Assembly (NCBI GenBank): GCA_009772965.1
Contig: WPAF01000001.1
Span: forward strand, 1 to 64,000
DNA length: 64,000 bases
Direction: 5' to 3'
Source: Candidatus Saganbacteria bacterium
Lineage (GTDB): Bacteria; Margulisbacteria; WOR-1; XYC2-FULL-46-14; WPAF01
The first letter of the stretch is position 1. Each line of letters opens with the position of its first letter. Under the pieces are notes generated by a model. That model ran no database searches, was not told where the DNA came from, and worked only from the letters and a program-made list of their open reading frames with translations. Made by a program: the position numbers and the translations under genes. This document shows, piece after piece, positions 8,336-17,376 of the stretch.

Positions 8336-9510
8336 TTTTTTATTATACCCCAAAGATCTACAACTTCTTTTTCTGCAGGAATGGCAAGCCCGCGATATTG
8401 AGAATGCGGCACGCCGACGATTATCACATCGCTTAACTTAATTAATTCTTCTTTTGATATAAATGTAGCGTTTTTTGCATATTCATCAGAATAATATACA
8501 TTAGTTCCATAAAACCGCAGGATTTTACCGAGTTTAAAAGAAAGAGAATCTCTGATATCATCTATGTCAGCTTTAAATGCCATGCCTAATATCCCGATAT
8601 TTATTTTGCTAAAATCATATCTCCTTCTTAAATCTTCAACTATAAAGCCCGGCAAGCCTTCATTAATCATCATTGCGGCGTGCCCTAACTGGAAATTGTT
8701 ATCATGAAATGCCGCTAACTGCATCGTGTCCTTCAAAAGGCAAGGCCCTGCGGCAAAACCGGCTGAAGGTAAAGTAGCTGTCCTGCCGTATCCTTCCATC
8801 ATGGCATTCCGCACCTTGTCATAATTTACACCGTATTTATGCGCGATCATATAAAATTGATTAGTAGCTGCAAATTGGATATATCTCCAAGCATTTGAAA
8901 AAAGTTTAACCAATTCTGCTTCTTCTATGGAAGTTTTAATAATTTTTGGGGAAATATTAGAAAACAATTCCACCGCCTTTTCCAAAGCTTTTTCTGTCAT
9001 ACCGGCGATAATTTGCGGCAATTCCCTCAGTTCTTTTATTGCATAACCTTGCACAATCCTCTCGGGGCAATAAGCTATATGCCAACCTTCGCCTTCCCCC
9101 AGTATTCTTATCATTTGCTGGCAGGTATGGGGATAAACCGTGCTGCGTATTATGATTATTTGGTCCTTGTTTAAATATTTTTTTAGCTGCGAGAATAAAT
9201 TTAGAAAATCACGTGTCTTGGGATTAAGATATTCATCCACCGGAGTACCTATGGCGATAACAACATATCTGGCTTCGGAGACGGAATTAATATCCGATGA
9301 AACTACCAGCTTTTTATTCTTCAATACTTTTTCTAGAATAGGCTCGGATTCATACTCTATAAATGGCATTGTACCTTTTCCTATGATCTCCATTCGTTCT
9401 TTACTATTATCATACAGACAAACGTTCATCCCTTTATCAGCAAATGATAATCCTAATGGTAATCCCACATGGCCTCCCCCACCAACGATGCAAATATCAT
9501 ATTTGCTCAT
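8332..9510 (-). CDS. Nucleotide sugar dehydrogenase (UDP-glucose/GDP-mannose dehydrogenase family)
   Basis: Oxidises C6 of a UDP- or GDP-sugar to a uronic acid with two NAD+. Seen: GGGGHVGLPL at 10-19, EAELVKLFSNAW around 198-208 with the conserved Glu, Lys and Asn, and the catalytic Cys257 in AAGPCLLKDT. A C-terminal UDP-binding domain follows with GILGMAFKADIDDIRDS. 392 residues, normal. Tightly linked (4-nt overlap) to the bi-domain oxidoreductase upstream, a pairing often seen in exopolysaccharide loci. UDP-HexNAc uronate formation is plausible but unproven. Confidence 0.88.
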   Translation of the reverse strand: MSKYDICIVGGGGHVGLPLGLSFADKGMNVCLYDNSKERMEIIGKGTMPFIEYESEPILEKVLKNKKLVVSSDINSVSEARYVVIAIGTPVDEYLNPKTRDFLNLFSQLKKYLNKDQIIIIRSTVYPHTCQQMIRILGEGEGWHIAYCPERIVQGYAIKELRELPQIIAGMTEKALEKAVELFSNISPKIIKTSIEEAELVKLFSNAWRYIQFAATNQFYMIAHKYGVNYDKVRNAMMEGYGRTATLPSAGFAAGPCLLKDTMQLAAFHDNNFQLGHAAMMINEGLPGFIVEDLRRRYDFSKINIGILGMAFKADIDDIRDSLSFKLGKILRFYGTNVYYSDEYAKNATFISKEELIKLSDVIIVGVPHSQYRGLAIPAEKEVVDLWGIIKN

Positions 9511-11672
9511 ACCACGAACAGCTCCTTTACCGCTATCGATTGCGCCTTTTGTATTGATTCCATTACAGCAAAAGTTGCCATTGTTGTGTAAAGATATTCT
9601 GAAAAATCAACAGGCATTGGCGCACCATTTTTTATGGTGTTAAAAAACAAACTAAACTCATTTTGATATCCCCTATCTATATTAAACCTTCTTATTTTTT
9701 CTCTTTTACCATCCTTAATAAATAGCATTTCAGTAAAATTATCAATTATATAACCTTGGTTATTGCCAAAAACCTCTATTCTTTCCCTTGGAATGCCTTT
9801 ATGCCCGATCGAAGTATATAGAATATTCGCCACAGAGCCATTTTTCATCTTCATTGTCACAATAATATTATCTCCATTTGTAATTTGGCCGTCTTTTGAA
9901 GAGATCACTTCCGCATAAACCCGTGATGGGACCGAAGATGTAGCATATTGTATCGAATCAATAAAATGGCACATTTCCCCAATAACCCTTCCTCCCCCTT
10001 CTTTGTTTAATACCCAATGTGATTTTGGGACAAAACCGGCATTTATTCTGCAATTAATTGTCAAAGCCCCAACATCCCCCATAAGTTGCTTTGCCTTAAC
10101 TGCAAAAGGAGAGAATCTTCTATTAAATCCTACCATTAGCCTCTTTCCACTTTTTCTATATGCAACAGTAATCTCTCGAACTTCTTCTTCAGAAACCGCG
10201 AGAGGTTTTTCTGCAAAAACGTCTTTGCCTGCCTCAAGCGCTTCAATTATCATTTTTGCATGAAGATCATGGCGAGTTGCAATTATTACCGTATTTATAT
10301 CAGGGTCTTTCAGTATCTCTTTGTAATCAGTCGTGCAATATTCAAAACCGAATTGTTTTGCAACATTGCTTCCAGAAATGCCGGTCGCAGTTGCGACGCC
10401 CTTCAATTTTACACCTGGAATCTTTTTGATACATGGTAATATCGTAACATTTGAAAATAAGCCCGCCCCAATCATCCCGACAACCGGTTGTTTCTTTTCA
10501 TATTTTTGTTTTGGATTTATAACTACTTTACTTTCGTAACTCCTTTTGTTTTCATCATATTCAAGTAAAACGCCTAAATAATAAGGATGTTCTTTTTTGA
10601 GTAAAAGATCATAAGCTTTTAATGCATCATCGATTTTAAACCTATGTGTTATGATCTTTGACATATTGATTTGTCTTTTAGCAACCAGATTCAAATATTC
10701 CTCCATGTTTCCTGCTTGAGTCCATCTCACAAGCGATTTCGGATAGTGATTCCCCTTTATTTCCCAATCAAGGTCAAATTTACCTGGCCCTGTAGCACGG
10801 GAAACAATTAGTGAAAGCTCTTTATCAAAGAAAACATTGCGTGGGACATCAAGCTTTACCCACCCGCAAGCAACTATTGTCCCCCTTTCTCTTGTTATTT
10901 CTGCGGATAACTCCATAGGATCATTGCTAGTAGTAGAAGCCATTATTATGACTGCATCAAAACCAATACCATTTGTTAATAATTTAGATTTGGTTATCAT
11001 TTCATTGCGATTTGCCGTCGCATCATCGGCGCCTAACTCTTTTGCAAGTTCAACTTTGCGCAAATCAAGATCATAACCCACTACCTCGCATCCCCATGCT
11101 TTTAATGCCTGAACAACTATTTGACCTATAAGGCCAAGTCCGATAACGCCCACTTTTGACCCAAAAGTTAAGTTTCCGCATCTTATTGCATGGATTCCAA
11201 TAGCTGCAATATATGCAAAAGCGGCATCTTCATAAGAAATACTTTCTGGAATTTTGACGCAATCATTTTTTGGGATCCATGTGACTTCAGAATGTGTGGC
11301 AAAGAGATCACTTCCACAGGCAACCCTATCTCCGACCTTAAATTCATCAACGTCGTCTCCAACTGCAACTACTTCACCGGAAGAGCTGTAGCCAAGCGGC
11401 TGAAGGGTTTCCATTCTTCCTTTCACAGCTTGCCATGCTTCCATTATTCCTTCAGTTTTTATTTTGTCTATTAATCTTTTTATAAGATCAGGCCTTGATC
11501 TGGCTTTTTCAAAAAGGTTTTGTTGTGCAAGATTGACCATTAATTTTTCGGTTCCTACGCTGACCGCGGAATTTATGGTTTTAACAAGCACGCCACCTGA
11601 CTTAACTTGGGGAGCAGGGACATCTACCAATGCAAGTTCTCCTGTTTTATAATTTTGTATGAGTTGTTTCAT
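9507..11672 (-). CDS. Bi-domain oxidoreductase: MDR alcohol-dehydrogenase-like + Gfo/Idh/MocA
   Basis: 721-residue fusion of two NAD(P) enzymes. Residues 1 to about 350 form a medium-chain dehydrogenase (VKTINSAVSVGTEK, GVIGLGLIGQIVVQALKAWG) without the usual zinc-ligand Cys-His pair or structural Cys cluster. From about 393 there is a Gfo/Idh/MocA domain (VVGMIGAGLFSNVT, then AEKPLAVSEEE). This architecture is known from polysaccharide loci, where it is often near nucleotide-sugar dehydrogenases, but no activity is established that I know of. Starts 14 nt after the DUF362 gene and overlaps the dehydrogenase gene by 4 nt. A sequential oxidation/reduction of one sugar is an inference. Confidence 0.85.
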   Translation of the reverse strand: MKQLIQNYKTGELALVDVPAPQVKSGGVLVKTINSAVSVGTEKLMVNLAQQNLFEKARSRPDLIKRLIDKIKTEGIMEAWQAVKGRMETLQPLGYSSSGEVVAVGDDVDEFKVGDRVACGSDLFATHSEVTWIPKNDCVKIPESISYEDAAFAYIAAIGIHAIRCGNLTFGSKVGVIGLGLIGQIVVQALKAWGCEVVGYDLDLRKVELAKELGADDATANRNEMITKSKLLTNGIGFDAVIIMASTTSNDPMELSAEITRERGTIVACGWVKLDVPRNVFFDKELSLIVSRATGPGKFDLDWEIKGNHYPKSLVRWTQAGNMEEYLNLVAKRQINMSKIITHRFKIDDALKAYDLLLKKEHPYYLGVLLEYDENKRSYESKVVINPKQKYEKKQPVVGMIGAGLFSNVTILPCIKKIPGVKLKGVATATGISGSNVAKQFGFEYCTTDYKEILKDPDINTVIIATRHDLHAKMIIEALEAGKDVFAEKPLAVSEEEVREITVAYRKSGKRLMVGFNRRFSPFAVKAKQLMGDVGALTINCRINAGFVPKSHWVLNKEGGGRVIGEMCHFIDSIQYATSSVPSRVYAEVISSKDGQITNGDNIIVTMKMKNGSVANILYTSIGHKGIPRERIEVFGNNQGYIIDNFTEMLFIKDGKREKIRRFNIDRGYQNEFSLFFNTIKNGAPMPVDFSEYLYTTMATFAVMESIQKAQSIAVKELFVV

Positions 11673-11686
11673 TACAAAAATCCTTT

Positions 11687-12667
11687 CTAATCACTTATCG
11701 GCTTCTTCCTAAAAGTGTACATTATTTTATGCAACAAATCTGCGGCAAAAGATTCATAAAAGAAATGATTTATCCAAGGGTGAATCCATGCGGAAAGCGC
11801 CAAATAATTCCACACATCTCTTTTTAAATAAAATTTATCTGACTTAAACGTTTCGTAACTTTGATTGATATTGATCTTCTCTATTTTCGGGATTAATCCT
11901 TTTTTATATGCTTTTTTATAATGTTTTATTTTTTTTAAATCCATCCCCATCATCTTGCTTACAATTAAATCTGCGGCTTCGAAACTATTTGAAACCAATA
12001 AGAAGCCCCAATCAAATACATCCCCAACCATTGGGCCGCTTCGGGTTAAGCCATAAGTTCCATCAATAATGGTAAATTTGCTTTTTGGAATCTGATTAAT
12101 TGCAAAAATGGCCTCATTAAATACTGGATGATAACGTAGGCGCATAGTATTTGGCACGCAGCCCCATTGGTTTTTGTAAGAAAGGCTAATTCCAGTCATT
12201 GCATGTACTTTTGGAACCGGAAGTGTTATAAAATGATCGCAGTCTTCAAGCAGCGCAGGATATTCAACTTTAAAATCTTTAAAATATTTGTGGATTGTAA
12301 GATAACGCCAAGAACTTTTGTCCTGGGAAAAATTAACAACTTTGATCCCGTATTTTTTCTCAAGATCGTACAAACCATAATCATGGTATGCATCTTTGAC
12401 TTCATAAGAATTATAACCGCCGTCAGATTCGCCGACAATTATTTTTGCGCCAAAGTCTTTTAATAATTTAATTGTAGCTTCCAGCACTTGTGGAGTTGTT
12501 GTGACTCCGGGTTTGAATTTGGGGTAAGTAAGGTTGGGTTTGAGAAGGGTAAGGTCTCCGGCTTTGATCTGTTTGTCCGCCCCTATAAATTCAAAAGCTT
12601 TGCTTATTAATTCAGGGGGATCAATGATTTTATCTATGTAAACTTTAGGCGTATTATTTTTTTCCAT
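11687..12667 (-). CDS. DUF362 domain-containing protein (copy 1)
   Basis: Belongs to DUF362, a family without a clear activity that often carries an iron-sulfur domain. Seen: the family core LPVPKVHAMTGISLSYKN, GDLTLLKPNL near the N-terminus, and AADLIVSKMMGMD late in the protein. 326 residues; no ferredoxin-like CxxCxxC cluster, so only the DUF362 core. Start ATG 12667 overlaps the upstream GT2 by 34 nt and has a weak ribosome binding site, but no better start follows. A second member lies about 7 kb away in this locus. Confidence 0.8.
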   Translation of the reverse strand: MEKNNTPKVYIDKIIDPPELISKAFEFIGADKQIKAGDLTLLKPNLTYPKFKPGVTTTPQVLEATIKLLKDFGAKIIVGESDGGYNSYEVKDAYHDYGLYDLEKKYGIKVVNFSQDKSSWRYLTIHKYFKDFKVEYPALLEDCDHFITLPVPKVHAMTGISLSYKNQWGCVPNTMRLRYHPVFNEAIFAINQIPKSKFTIIDGTYGLTRSGPMVGDVFDWGFLLVSNSFEAADLIVSKMMGMDLKKIKHYKKAYKKGLIPKIEKININQSYETFKSDKFYLKRDVWNYLALSAWIHPWINHFFYESFAADLLHKIMYTFRKKPISD

Positions 12668-13506
12668 AATTTTTGTCTCATAACAGGAAGATTAAATAAT
12701 TTCATTTGCAAACCGCTTATAAAATTTAAACACTTCACCCAAATTCCCGCAGAAACGCCATAGCGTTGATGGACTCTGCGAATTTCCTCTCTAACGTTTG
12801 TTTCTTCTTCTAATGCGCTTATAGATTGATCATGAATCCGGAAAGCGGCAAGACTTTTATTGATTTTTTCTATTCGAAAATATTTTCCGACTCTCACAAA
12901 AAAGTCATAATCACCGAGATGTCTAAGGGATGCGTCAAAATACCCTATTTTTTCATGAACTTTTCTTCTCCAAAAACTTGTTGGTTGTGGGATAAAGCTC
13001 CGGTCATGAAAAACAAACCGTTTCCAATTAAAAGAAGGGCATTGATAAGTGTACAAATATTCCCCTTTTGAATTAATATAGTCGCAATTTCCATAAACAA
13101 GCGCGGTTTCCGGATGTTCCTTTAAATAATTAACTACTGTTTCAACAGTTTGTTGATGATAAAGATCATCAGAATTAAGATATGCTAAAATATCACCTTT
13201 AGCAAGCATTAATCCCTTGTTGATGCCATCGTACATGCCTTTATCTTTTCCACTTATCCAATAATCAATACGCTTTTCATGGTTCCTAATAATTTCTATG
13301 CTTTTATCTTTAGAGTCCCCATCAATAATAATGTACTCAATATTTTGATATGACTGATTTATTATATTTTTTATAGTTTGCTCTAAATACTTTTCACCGT
13401 TAAAAACAGTTGTTACAATGCTGACTAATGGTTTTTCTGTATGATTTTCTTTATAATAGCCTTGTGTTCTTAATCCACCCTCGTATTTTCCCCCCGGGTT
13501 ATCCAC
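12634..13506 (-). CDS. GT2 family glycosyltransferase
   Basis: GT-A glycosyltransferase. Seen: PLVSIVTTVFNGEKYLEQTI near the N-terminus, IIIDGDSKD, and the metal/donor site YLNSDDLYH (residues 109-117), then a WRRKVHEKIGYFD acceptor-side segment. I chose GTG 13506, which overlaps the upstream stop by 8 nt and starts two residues before NPGGKYEGGLRTQGYYK, a lead-in seen in related transferases. An ATG at 13575 would add 23 residues but overlap the upstream gene by 77 nt. It follows the GDP-mannose 3,5-epimerase-like gene directly, so it may use that product. Confidence 0.8.
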   Translation of the reverse strand: MDNPGGKYEGGLRTQGYYKENHTEKPLVSIVTTVFNGEKYLEQTIKNIINQSYQNIEYIIIDGDSKDKSIEIIRNHEKRIDYWISGKDKGMYDGINKGLMLAKGDILAYLNSDDLYHQQTVETVVNYLKEHPETALVYGNCDYINSKGEYLYTYQCPSFNWKRFVFHDRSFIPQPTSFWRRKVHEKIGYFDASLRHLGDYDFFVRVGKYFRIEKINKSLAAFRIHDQSISALEEETNVREEIRRVHQRYGVSAGIWVKCLNFISGLQMKLFNLPVMRQKLWKKIIRLKFT

Positions 13507-14479
13507 CTTGAATCTTCCCGTTTTTAGCAAGTTGGGTATATATCCATCGGTAAGTTTTTTCCAAACCCTCTTCAAGAGATATTTGCGGCTCCCAATTTAA
13601 TATTTTGGACAATCTCGTGTTATCACTATTCCTGCCTCTAACACCTTGTGGTTTTGATAAATCATATTGTTTTTTAATCTTCTTGCCTGCAATTTTGGCA
13701 ACTATGTCAACAAGCTGATTTATCGAGATTAATCTATCTTGCCCCAGATTAAGCGGCTGATGATATTCTGATTGCATTAACCTATAAATTCCTTCCACGC
13801 AATCATCTATAAAACAATATGAGCGGGTTTGATTGCCGTCGCCCCATACTTCGATTTCATCTTCTTTTTTTGCCAATGCGATTTTTCGGCAGATTGCAGC
13901 TGGGGATTTCTCACGCCCGCCATCATAAGTTCCTAATGGCCCGAAAATATTGTGAAATCGTACTGCGTATGTTTTCAAACCATAATCCTCAAAATAGTGC
14001 CGGCAAGCCCTTTCTGTATATAGCTTTTCCCAACCATAACCGTCTTCAGCATCAGCTGGATATGCGTCTTCCTCTTTTAAGGGAATTACATCAGAGGATT
14101 TTTGCTTGTACATCGGATATATACATGCTGAGGAAGTATAAAAGTACTTTTCAATGTTATTTTGCCGGGCAGCCTCTAACATGTGCATATTTATCAGAAT
14201 ATTGTCATGGACTATTTCGGCTTTGTGCGTCTCAATAAAACCTATCCCGCCCATATTAGCCGCCAAATTGTATATCTGATCGACGTCACGCACGGCAAGT
14301 AAACAGTTTTCCCATCGTCTTAAATCTAATAATTCAAACTCATCTGCAGCTGTGGGTTCATATTCTGGATGCTTAATATCCACTCCTTTTACCCAAAAAT
14401 CTTCATTTTTTAGATAATTAGTTAAATGATGTCCAATAAAACCGCCTGCGCCTGTAACCAACACTCTCTTTTTACTCAT
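13499..14479 (-). CDS. gme: GDP-mannose 3,5-epimerase-like protein
   Basis: Extended SDR very close in pattern to plant and rare bacterial GDP-mannose 3,5-epimerase, which makes GDP-L-galactose and GDP-L-gulose. Seen: GAGGFIG at 10-16, AANMGGIGFI at 73-82, Cys119 in SSACIYP, Tyr148 and Lys152 in DGYGWEK, GGREKSPAA at 187-195 with a second catalytic Lys (191), and GVRGRNSDN at 279-287. These are the enzyme's catalytic Cys, Lys and substrate positions. Start ATG 14479 overlaps the carbamoyltransferase stop by 4 nt; an upstream ATG at 14539 would add 20 non-homologous residues. 326 residues. Assigned from memory of family motifs. Confidence 0.82.
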   Translation of the reverse strand: MSKKRVLVTGAGGFIGHHLTNYLKNEDFWVKGVDIKHPEYEPTAADEFELLDLRRWENCLLAVRDVDQIYNLAANMGGIGFIETHKAEIVHDNILINMHMLEAARQNNIEKYFYTSSACIYPMYKQKSSDVIPLKEEDAYPADAEDGYGWEKLYTERACRHYFEDYGLKTYAVRFHNIFGPLGTYDGGREKSPAAICRKIALAKKEDEIEVWGDGNQTRSYCFIDDCVEGIYRLMQSEYHQPLNLGQDRLISINQLVDIVAKIAGKKIKKQYDLSKPQGVRGRNSDNTRLSKILNWEPQISLEEGLEKTYRWIYTQLAKNGKIQGG

Positions 14480-16179
14480 AAAGTTGCCGACTCCTTTGAC
14501 AATACAAAATTTCCCATAACTAAATAATCTAAACCGCAATCATAAAAACAACGAATTGCCTGTCGGGGATGATTGACGATTGGTTCCCCCATAACATTAA
14601 ATGAGGAATTAAGCAGAACATACTCGCCGGTTAATTTTCCAAATTCATTGATTAAATTCCAATATTTTTCGTTGTCTTCTTTTTTAATGGTTTGAGGGCG
14701 AAGGGTAGCATCAGCATGAACCACGGCGGGGATTTTATTTCTTTTCCCTTCCTTGCATGTAAAAGAAGTAATCATAAAATTTTCATCTCTGGCTTTTTCC
14801 ATATAATCATTTTTTTTCTCCCACAATAAGGAAGGACAAAAGGGCCGAAAAGCTTCACGGAATTTAACCCGAGCGTTAATAATATCTTTATTCTCGGCTT
14901 TATTCGCGCTCATAAGGATTGAACGATTCCCCAATGCCCGAGGACCGCTTTCCATGCGCCCCTGGAACCAGGCAACAATTTTATTTTCTGCAAGCAGTTT
15001 GGCGGCAAATGCGGGAATGTTTTCAATAAAACGATAAGAAAGGGAACGAAGTTTAAGGATAGCTTCGATTTCTTTGGCAGAATACTCAGGACCCAAAAAA
15101 AGGTTGCTTAAAGACCGGATAGGAGCCGTGGGATTCATGTCGTAATAAACTTGAAGAGCCGCTCCTACTGCCAGCCCGGAATCTCCCGCATTAGGGAAAA
15201 TATGCTGTTTACTTACTTTGCCGGATTCCCAGATGCGCTGATTTAACTTTACATTAAGAAAAATTCCTCCGGAACAACTCAAATTTCTGGTATTCTCTTT
15301 TTCTAGCCAGGGATAGATAATTTCTGCAGTTTGCTCTTCCAAAACCCGTTGTGCCTCAGCGGCAATATGCTCTCTTCCATGTTTATTTATTAATTCCCGA
15401 ATGTCATATGCCTCGTCATAGTGATACTGAAAGGCGCCATTTTCATTCCAAAAGTAAGGTTGGCCAAAATCATGTGGCTCCACAATATCTCCGCCGTTGA
15501 ACTTGGGATAATACTTGTCTAATACTCCCTTTACTTTATTATAATCGCCATAAGGCGCAAGCCCCATGGTTTTCCCTTCCCCGTCGCCATGCCACCAGCC
15601 CAATGCTTCAGTTACATTGCTGTAAAACCCACCCAAAGATGCTGACACATTCATTTTTTTTAAGGGTATAATTTTACCTTCTTCAGCTCGCCATACACAA
15701 GTGGAATAACCATCCCCCACTCCATCCATTGTCACAACTAATTGTTTTTCTCTTGTCCCGCTCGTATAATAAGCTGAAGCGGCATGCGCCAAATGATGTT
15801 CAACATGCACAATACGCATTGATTTGCTAACGGGAAAGCTCCTCATGTAAATTGGCGGAACCGCTAAAGAAATTCTCCTTATACGGCTTAATAATTCAGC
15901 TAGCCGCCTTTGCTTGCTTTTTGCTTCTTGTTGTTGGACGGTTAAATCAAAAAGGAAATTTAAATCTTCCACACTCCCTGATGTGGGCACAGCAACAAAA
16001 TCTATATCAGTCATAGACAATCCCTGAGATTCGAGGCAATAAGCGATAGAATGGATGGGCAATCCAGCATAGTGTTTTGTTCTAGTAAACCTTTCTTCCG
16101 CGACATCCGCTACAATTTCACCGTCTATAACCAGAGCCGCACTGCTGTCGTGGCCTATATGTACTCCTAAAATTTTCAC
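14476..16179 (-). CDS. NodU/CmcH-family carbamoyltransferase
   Basis: Transfers a carbamoyl group from carbamoyl phosphate, through an ATP-dependent adenylate, to a sugar hydroxyl. Seen: ILGVHIGHDSSAALV at the N-terminus (Kae1-like fold), EHHLAHAASAYYTSG with His128, His129 and His132, VTMDGVGDGYS at 149-159, and the C-terminal domain with GPRALGNRSILMS and FRPFCPSLL. 567 residues, normal. GTG 16179 follows AGGAGGG with about 5-nt spacing, the strongest ribosome binding site in this half. First gene after the 81-nt gap. It is coupled to the GDP-mannose 3,5-epimerase-like gene, so a carbamoylated L-galactose, L-gulose or mannose unit is a reasonable inference. Confidence 0.9.
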   Translation of the reverse strand: MKILGVHIGHDSSAALVIDGEIVADVAEERFTRTKHYAGLPIHSIAYCLESQGLSMTDIDFVAVPTSGSVEDLNFLFDLTVQQQEAKSKQRRLAELLSRIRRISLAVPPIYMRSFPVSKSMRIVHVEHHLAHAASAYYTSGTREKQLVVTMDGVGDGYSTCVWRAEEGKIIPLKKMNVSASLGGFYSNVTEALGWWHGDGEGKTMGLAPYGDYNKVKGVLDKYYPKFNGGDIVEPHDFGQPYFWNENGAFQYHYDEAYDIRELINKHGREHIAAEAQRVLEEQTAEIIYPWLEKENTRNLSCSGGIFLNVKLNQRIWESGKVSKQHIFPNAGDSGLAVGAALQVYYDMNPTAPIRSLSNLFLGPEYSAKEIEAILKLRSLSYRFIENIPAFAAKLLAENKIVAWFQGRMESGPRALGNRSILMSANKAENKDIINARVKFREAFRPFCPSLLWEKKNDYMEKARDENFMITSFTCKEGKRNKIPAVVHADATLRPQTIKKEDNEKYWNLINEFGKLTGEYVLLNSSFNVMGEPIVNHPRQAIRCFYDCGLDYLVMGNFVLSKESATL

Positions 16180-16216
16180 TTTTCCCTCCTACGCTACCGC
16201 ATGATATTTTTATATT

Positions 16217-16225
16217 ATTGTACCA
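16217..16225 (-). promoter_or_regulatory. Candidate extended -10 promoter before the carbamoyltransferase
   Basis: The widest gap in the locus (81 nt) contains TGGTACAAT on the minus strand, an extended -10 element about 38 nt before the GTG start. A transcript would have a leader of roughly 30 nt that contains the AGGAGGG site. No good -35 hexamer is seen at 17 nt, as is usual for extended -10 promoters. I see no terminator hairpin in the gap. Confidence 0.38.
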
Positions 16226-16260
16226 TATTTTATCTATTTCATCATTTACCCATTGCCTTT

Positions 16261-17376
16261 TTATAATTCAGCAAAACAAGCTAGTAATGATTTTGCGGCT
16301 TTATTCCAACTGAATTGAGGAGCTCTTTTAAGCCCGGCACAAGACAAAGAAGAACTTAATTTATTATCTACTAATAAAATTTCAATTTTAGCCGCAAGAT
16401 CCTTGGGTGAATTTGTTTTAAAAAACAGTCCTGCATTTCCCGCCACTTCCGAAAGGCATGTTGAATCAGAAGCAATAATTGGCAGTCCTGCAGACATCGC
16501 CTCAACAACAGGCAAAGAAAAGCTTTCAACCAGGGAGGGCATAACAAATAGTTCCGATTTTTCATAGTATCTTTTAATTTTGAATTCATCAGCCGTCATG
16601 TCAAACACTATTTTATCGTTTATTGACAAAATGCCGCATGTCTTCTTAAGTCTAATAAATTCTTCCTGGCTTTCTTTTCCCACTACTTTTCCAGCAATTA
16701 TAATTTGATATTCATTTTTTATAAGATCAGGGAGAAGAGCGAACGCTCTAATTAAAACATCAAAATTTTTATGAGGGTAAATGTTTGATACCGAAAGTAT
16801 CAATTTTTCTTTTTTTTGATTTTCAAAAATGAAACTTGAAGCGCCAAGATAAATCCGCCTGCACTTAGATGGAGTTGTCCCTGCCGCCAAAAGCAGTTCA
16901 AGCGAATTTTCGGTAGAAGCAATTACTCTATCAGCTATTTTTACAGATAGCTTTGAAACCCAGAACATCAGCCAACTAGATACAATTGAGCTTCTTATCC
17001 CTTTATTCATAAAGGGAATAATGTTTTGCACCCAAACCACTTTTTTAGCTGGCGCAAAAAAGGAAACAATATTGGCGGGACAAAACAACACATCAATTTT
17101 ATGTGACAAAACAAAAAACGGCAGGTAAATTTGTTCATAAATAGCACGTAAAAATGAGTTCGAAAAGTCAAGTTTTAAAAAATTAAAGTTTGAAGGAAAT
17201 AGCTCGTTTTCAAACATATTATTGTATAGCTCTTTTGAAATAAAAATATAAAATATATTATCTTTGCCGATTTTTGCAAGTTCCGGCAAAAGTCCCTTTA
17301 AATATGTGCGCCCTCCGCCAGTCTTCGCGGATAGCGCATTAATCGCAATTATTTTTTGACGGCCTTTATTTTCCAT
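16261..17376 (-). CDS. Glycosyltransferase family 4
   Basis: Retaining GT-B transferase. The N-terminal INALSAKTGGGRTYL glycine-rich loop, ILSVSNIYPHKNFDVLI, and MPSLVESFSLPVVEAMSAG with the E-x7-E donor motif are all visible. 371 residues. Start ATG overlaps the upstream membrane protein gene by 11 nt. The gene ends before the 81-nt gap, so it may close one transcription unit. Mannosyl- or rhamnosyl-transfer is possible; not readable. Confidence 0.87.
   Translation of the reverse strand: MENKGRQKIIAINALSAKTGGGRTYLKGLLPELAKIGKDNIFYIFISKELYNNMFENELFPSNFNFLKLDFSNSFLRAIYEQIYLPFFVLSHKIDVLFCPANIVSFFAPAKKVVWVQNIIPFMNKGIRSSIVSSWLMFWVSKLSVKIADRVIASTENSLELLLAAGTTPSKCRRIYLGASSFIFENQKKEKLILSVSNIYPHKNFDVLIRAFALLPDLIKNEYQIIIAGKVVGKESQEEFIRLKKTCGILSINDKIVFDMTADEFKIKRYYEKSELFVMPSLVESFSLPVVEAMSAGLPIIASDSTCLSEVAGNAGLFFKTNSPKDLAAKIEILLVDNKLSSSLSCAGLKRAPQFSWNKAAKSLLACFAEL

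Noticed and set aside
13507-13575. Extended N-terminus of the GT2 gene from ATG 13575
   Set aside because: It would overlap the epimerase gene by 77 nt, and the extra residues translate the epimerase C-terminus in another frame. GTG 13506 gives an 8-nt overlap instead.
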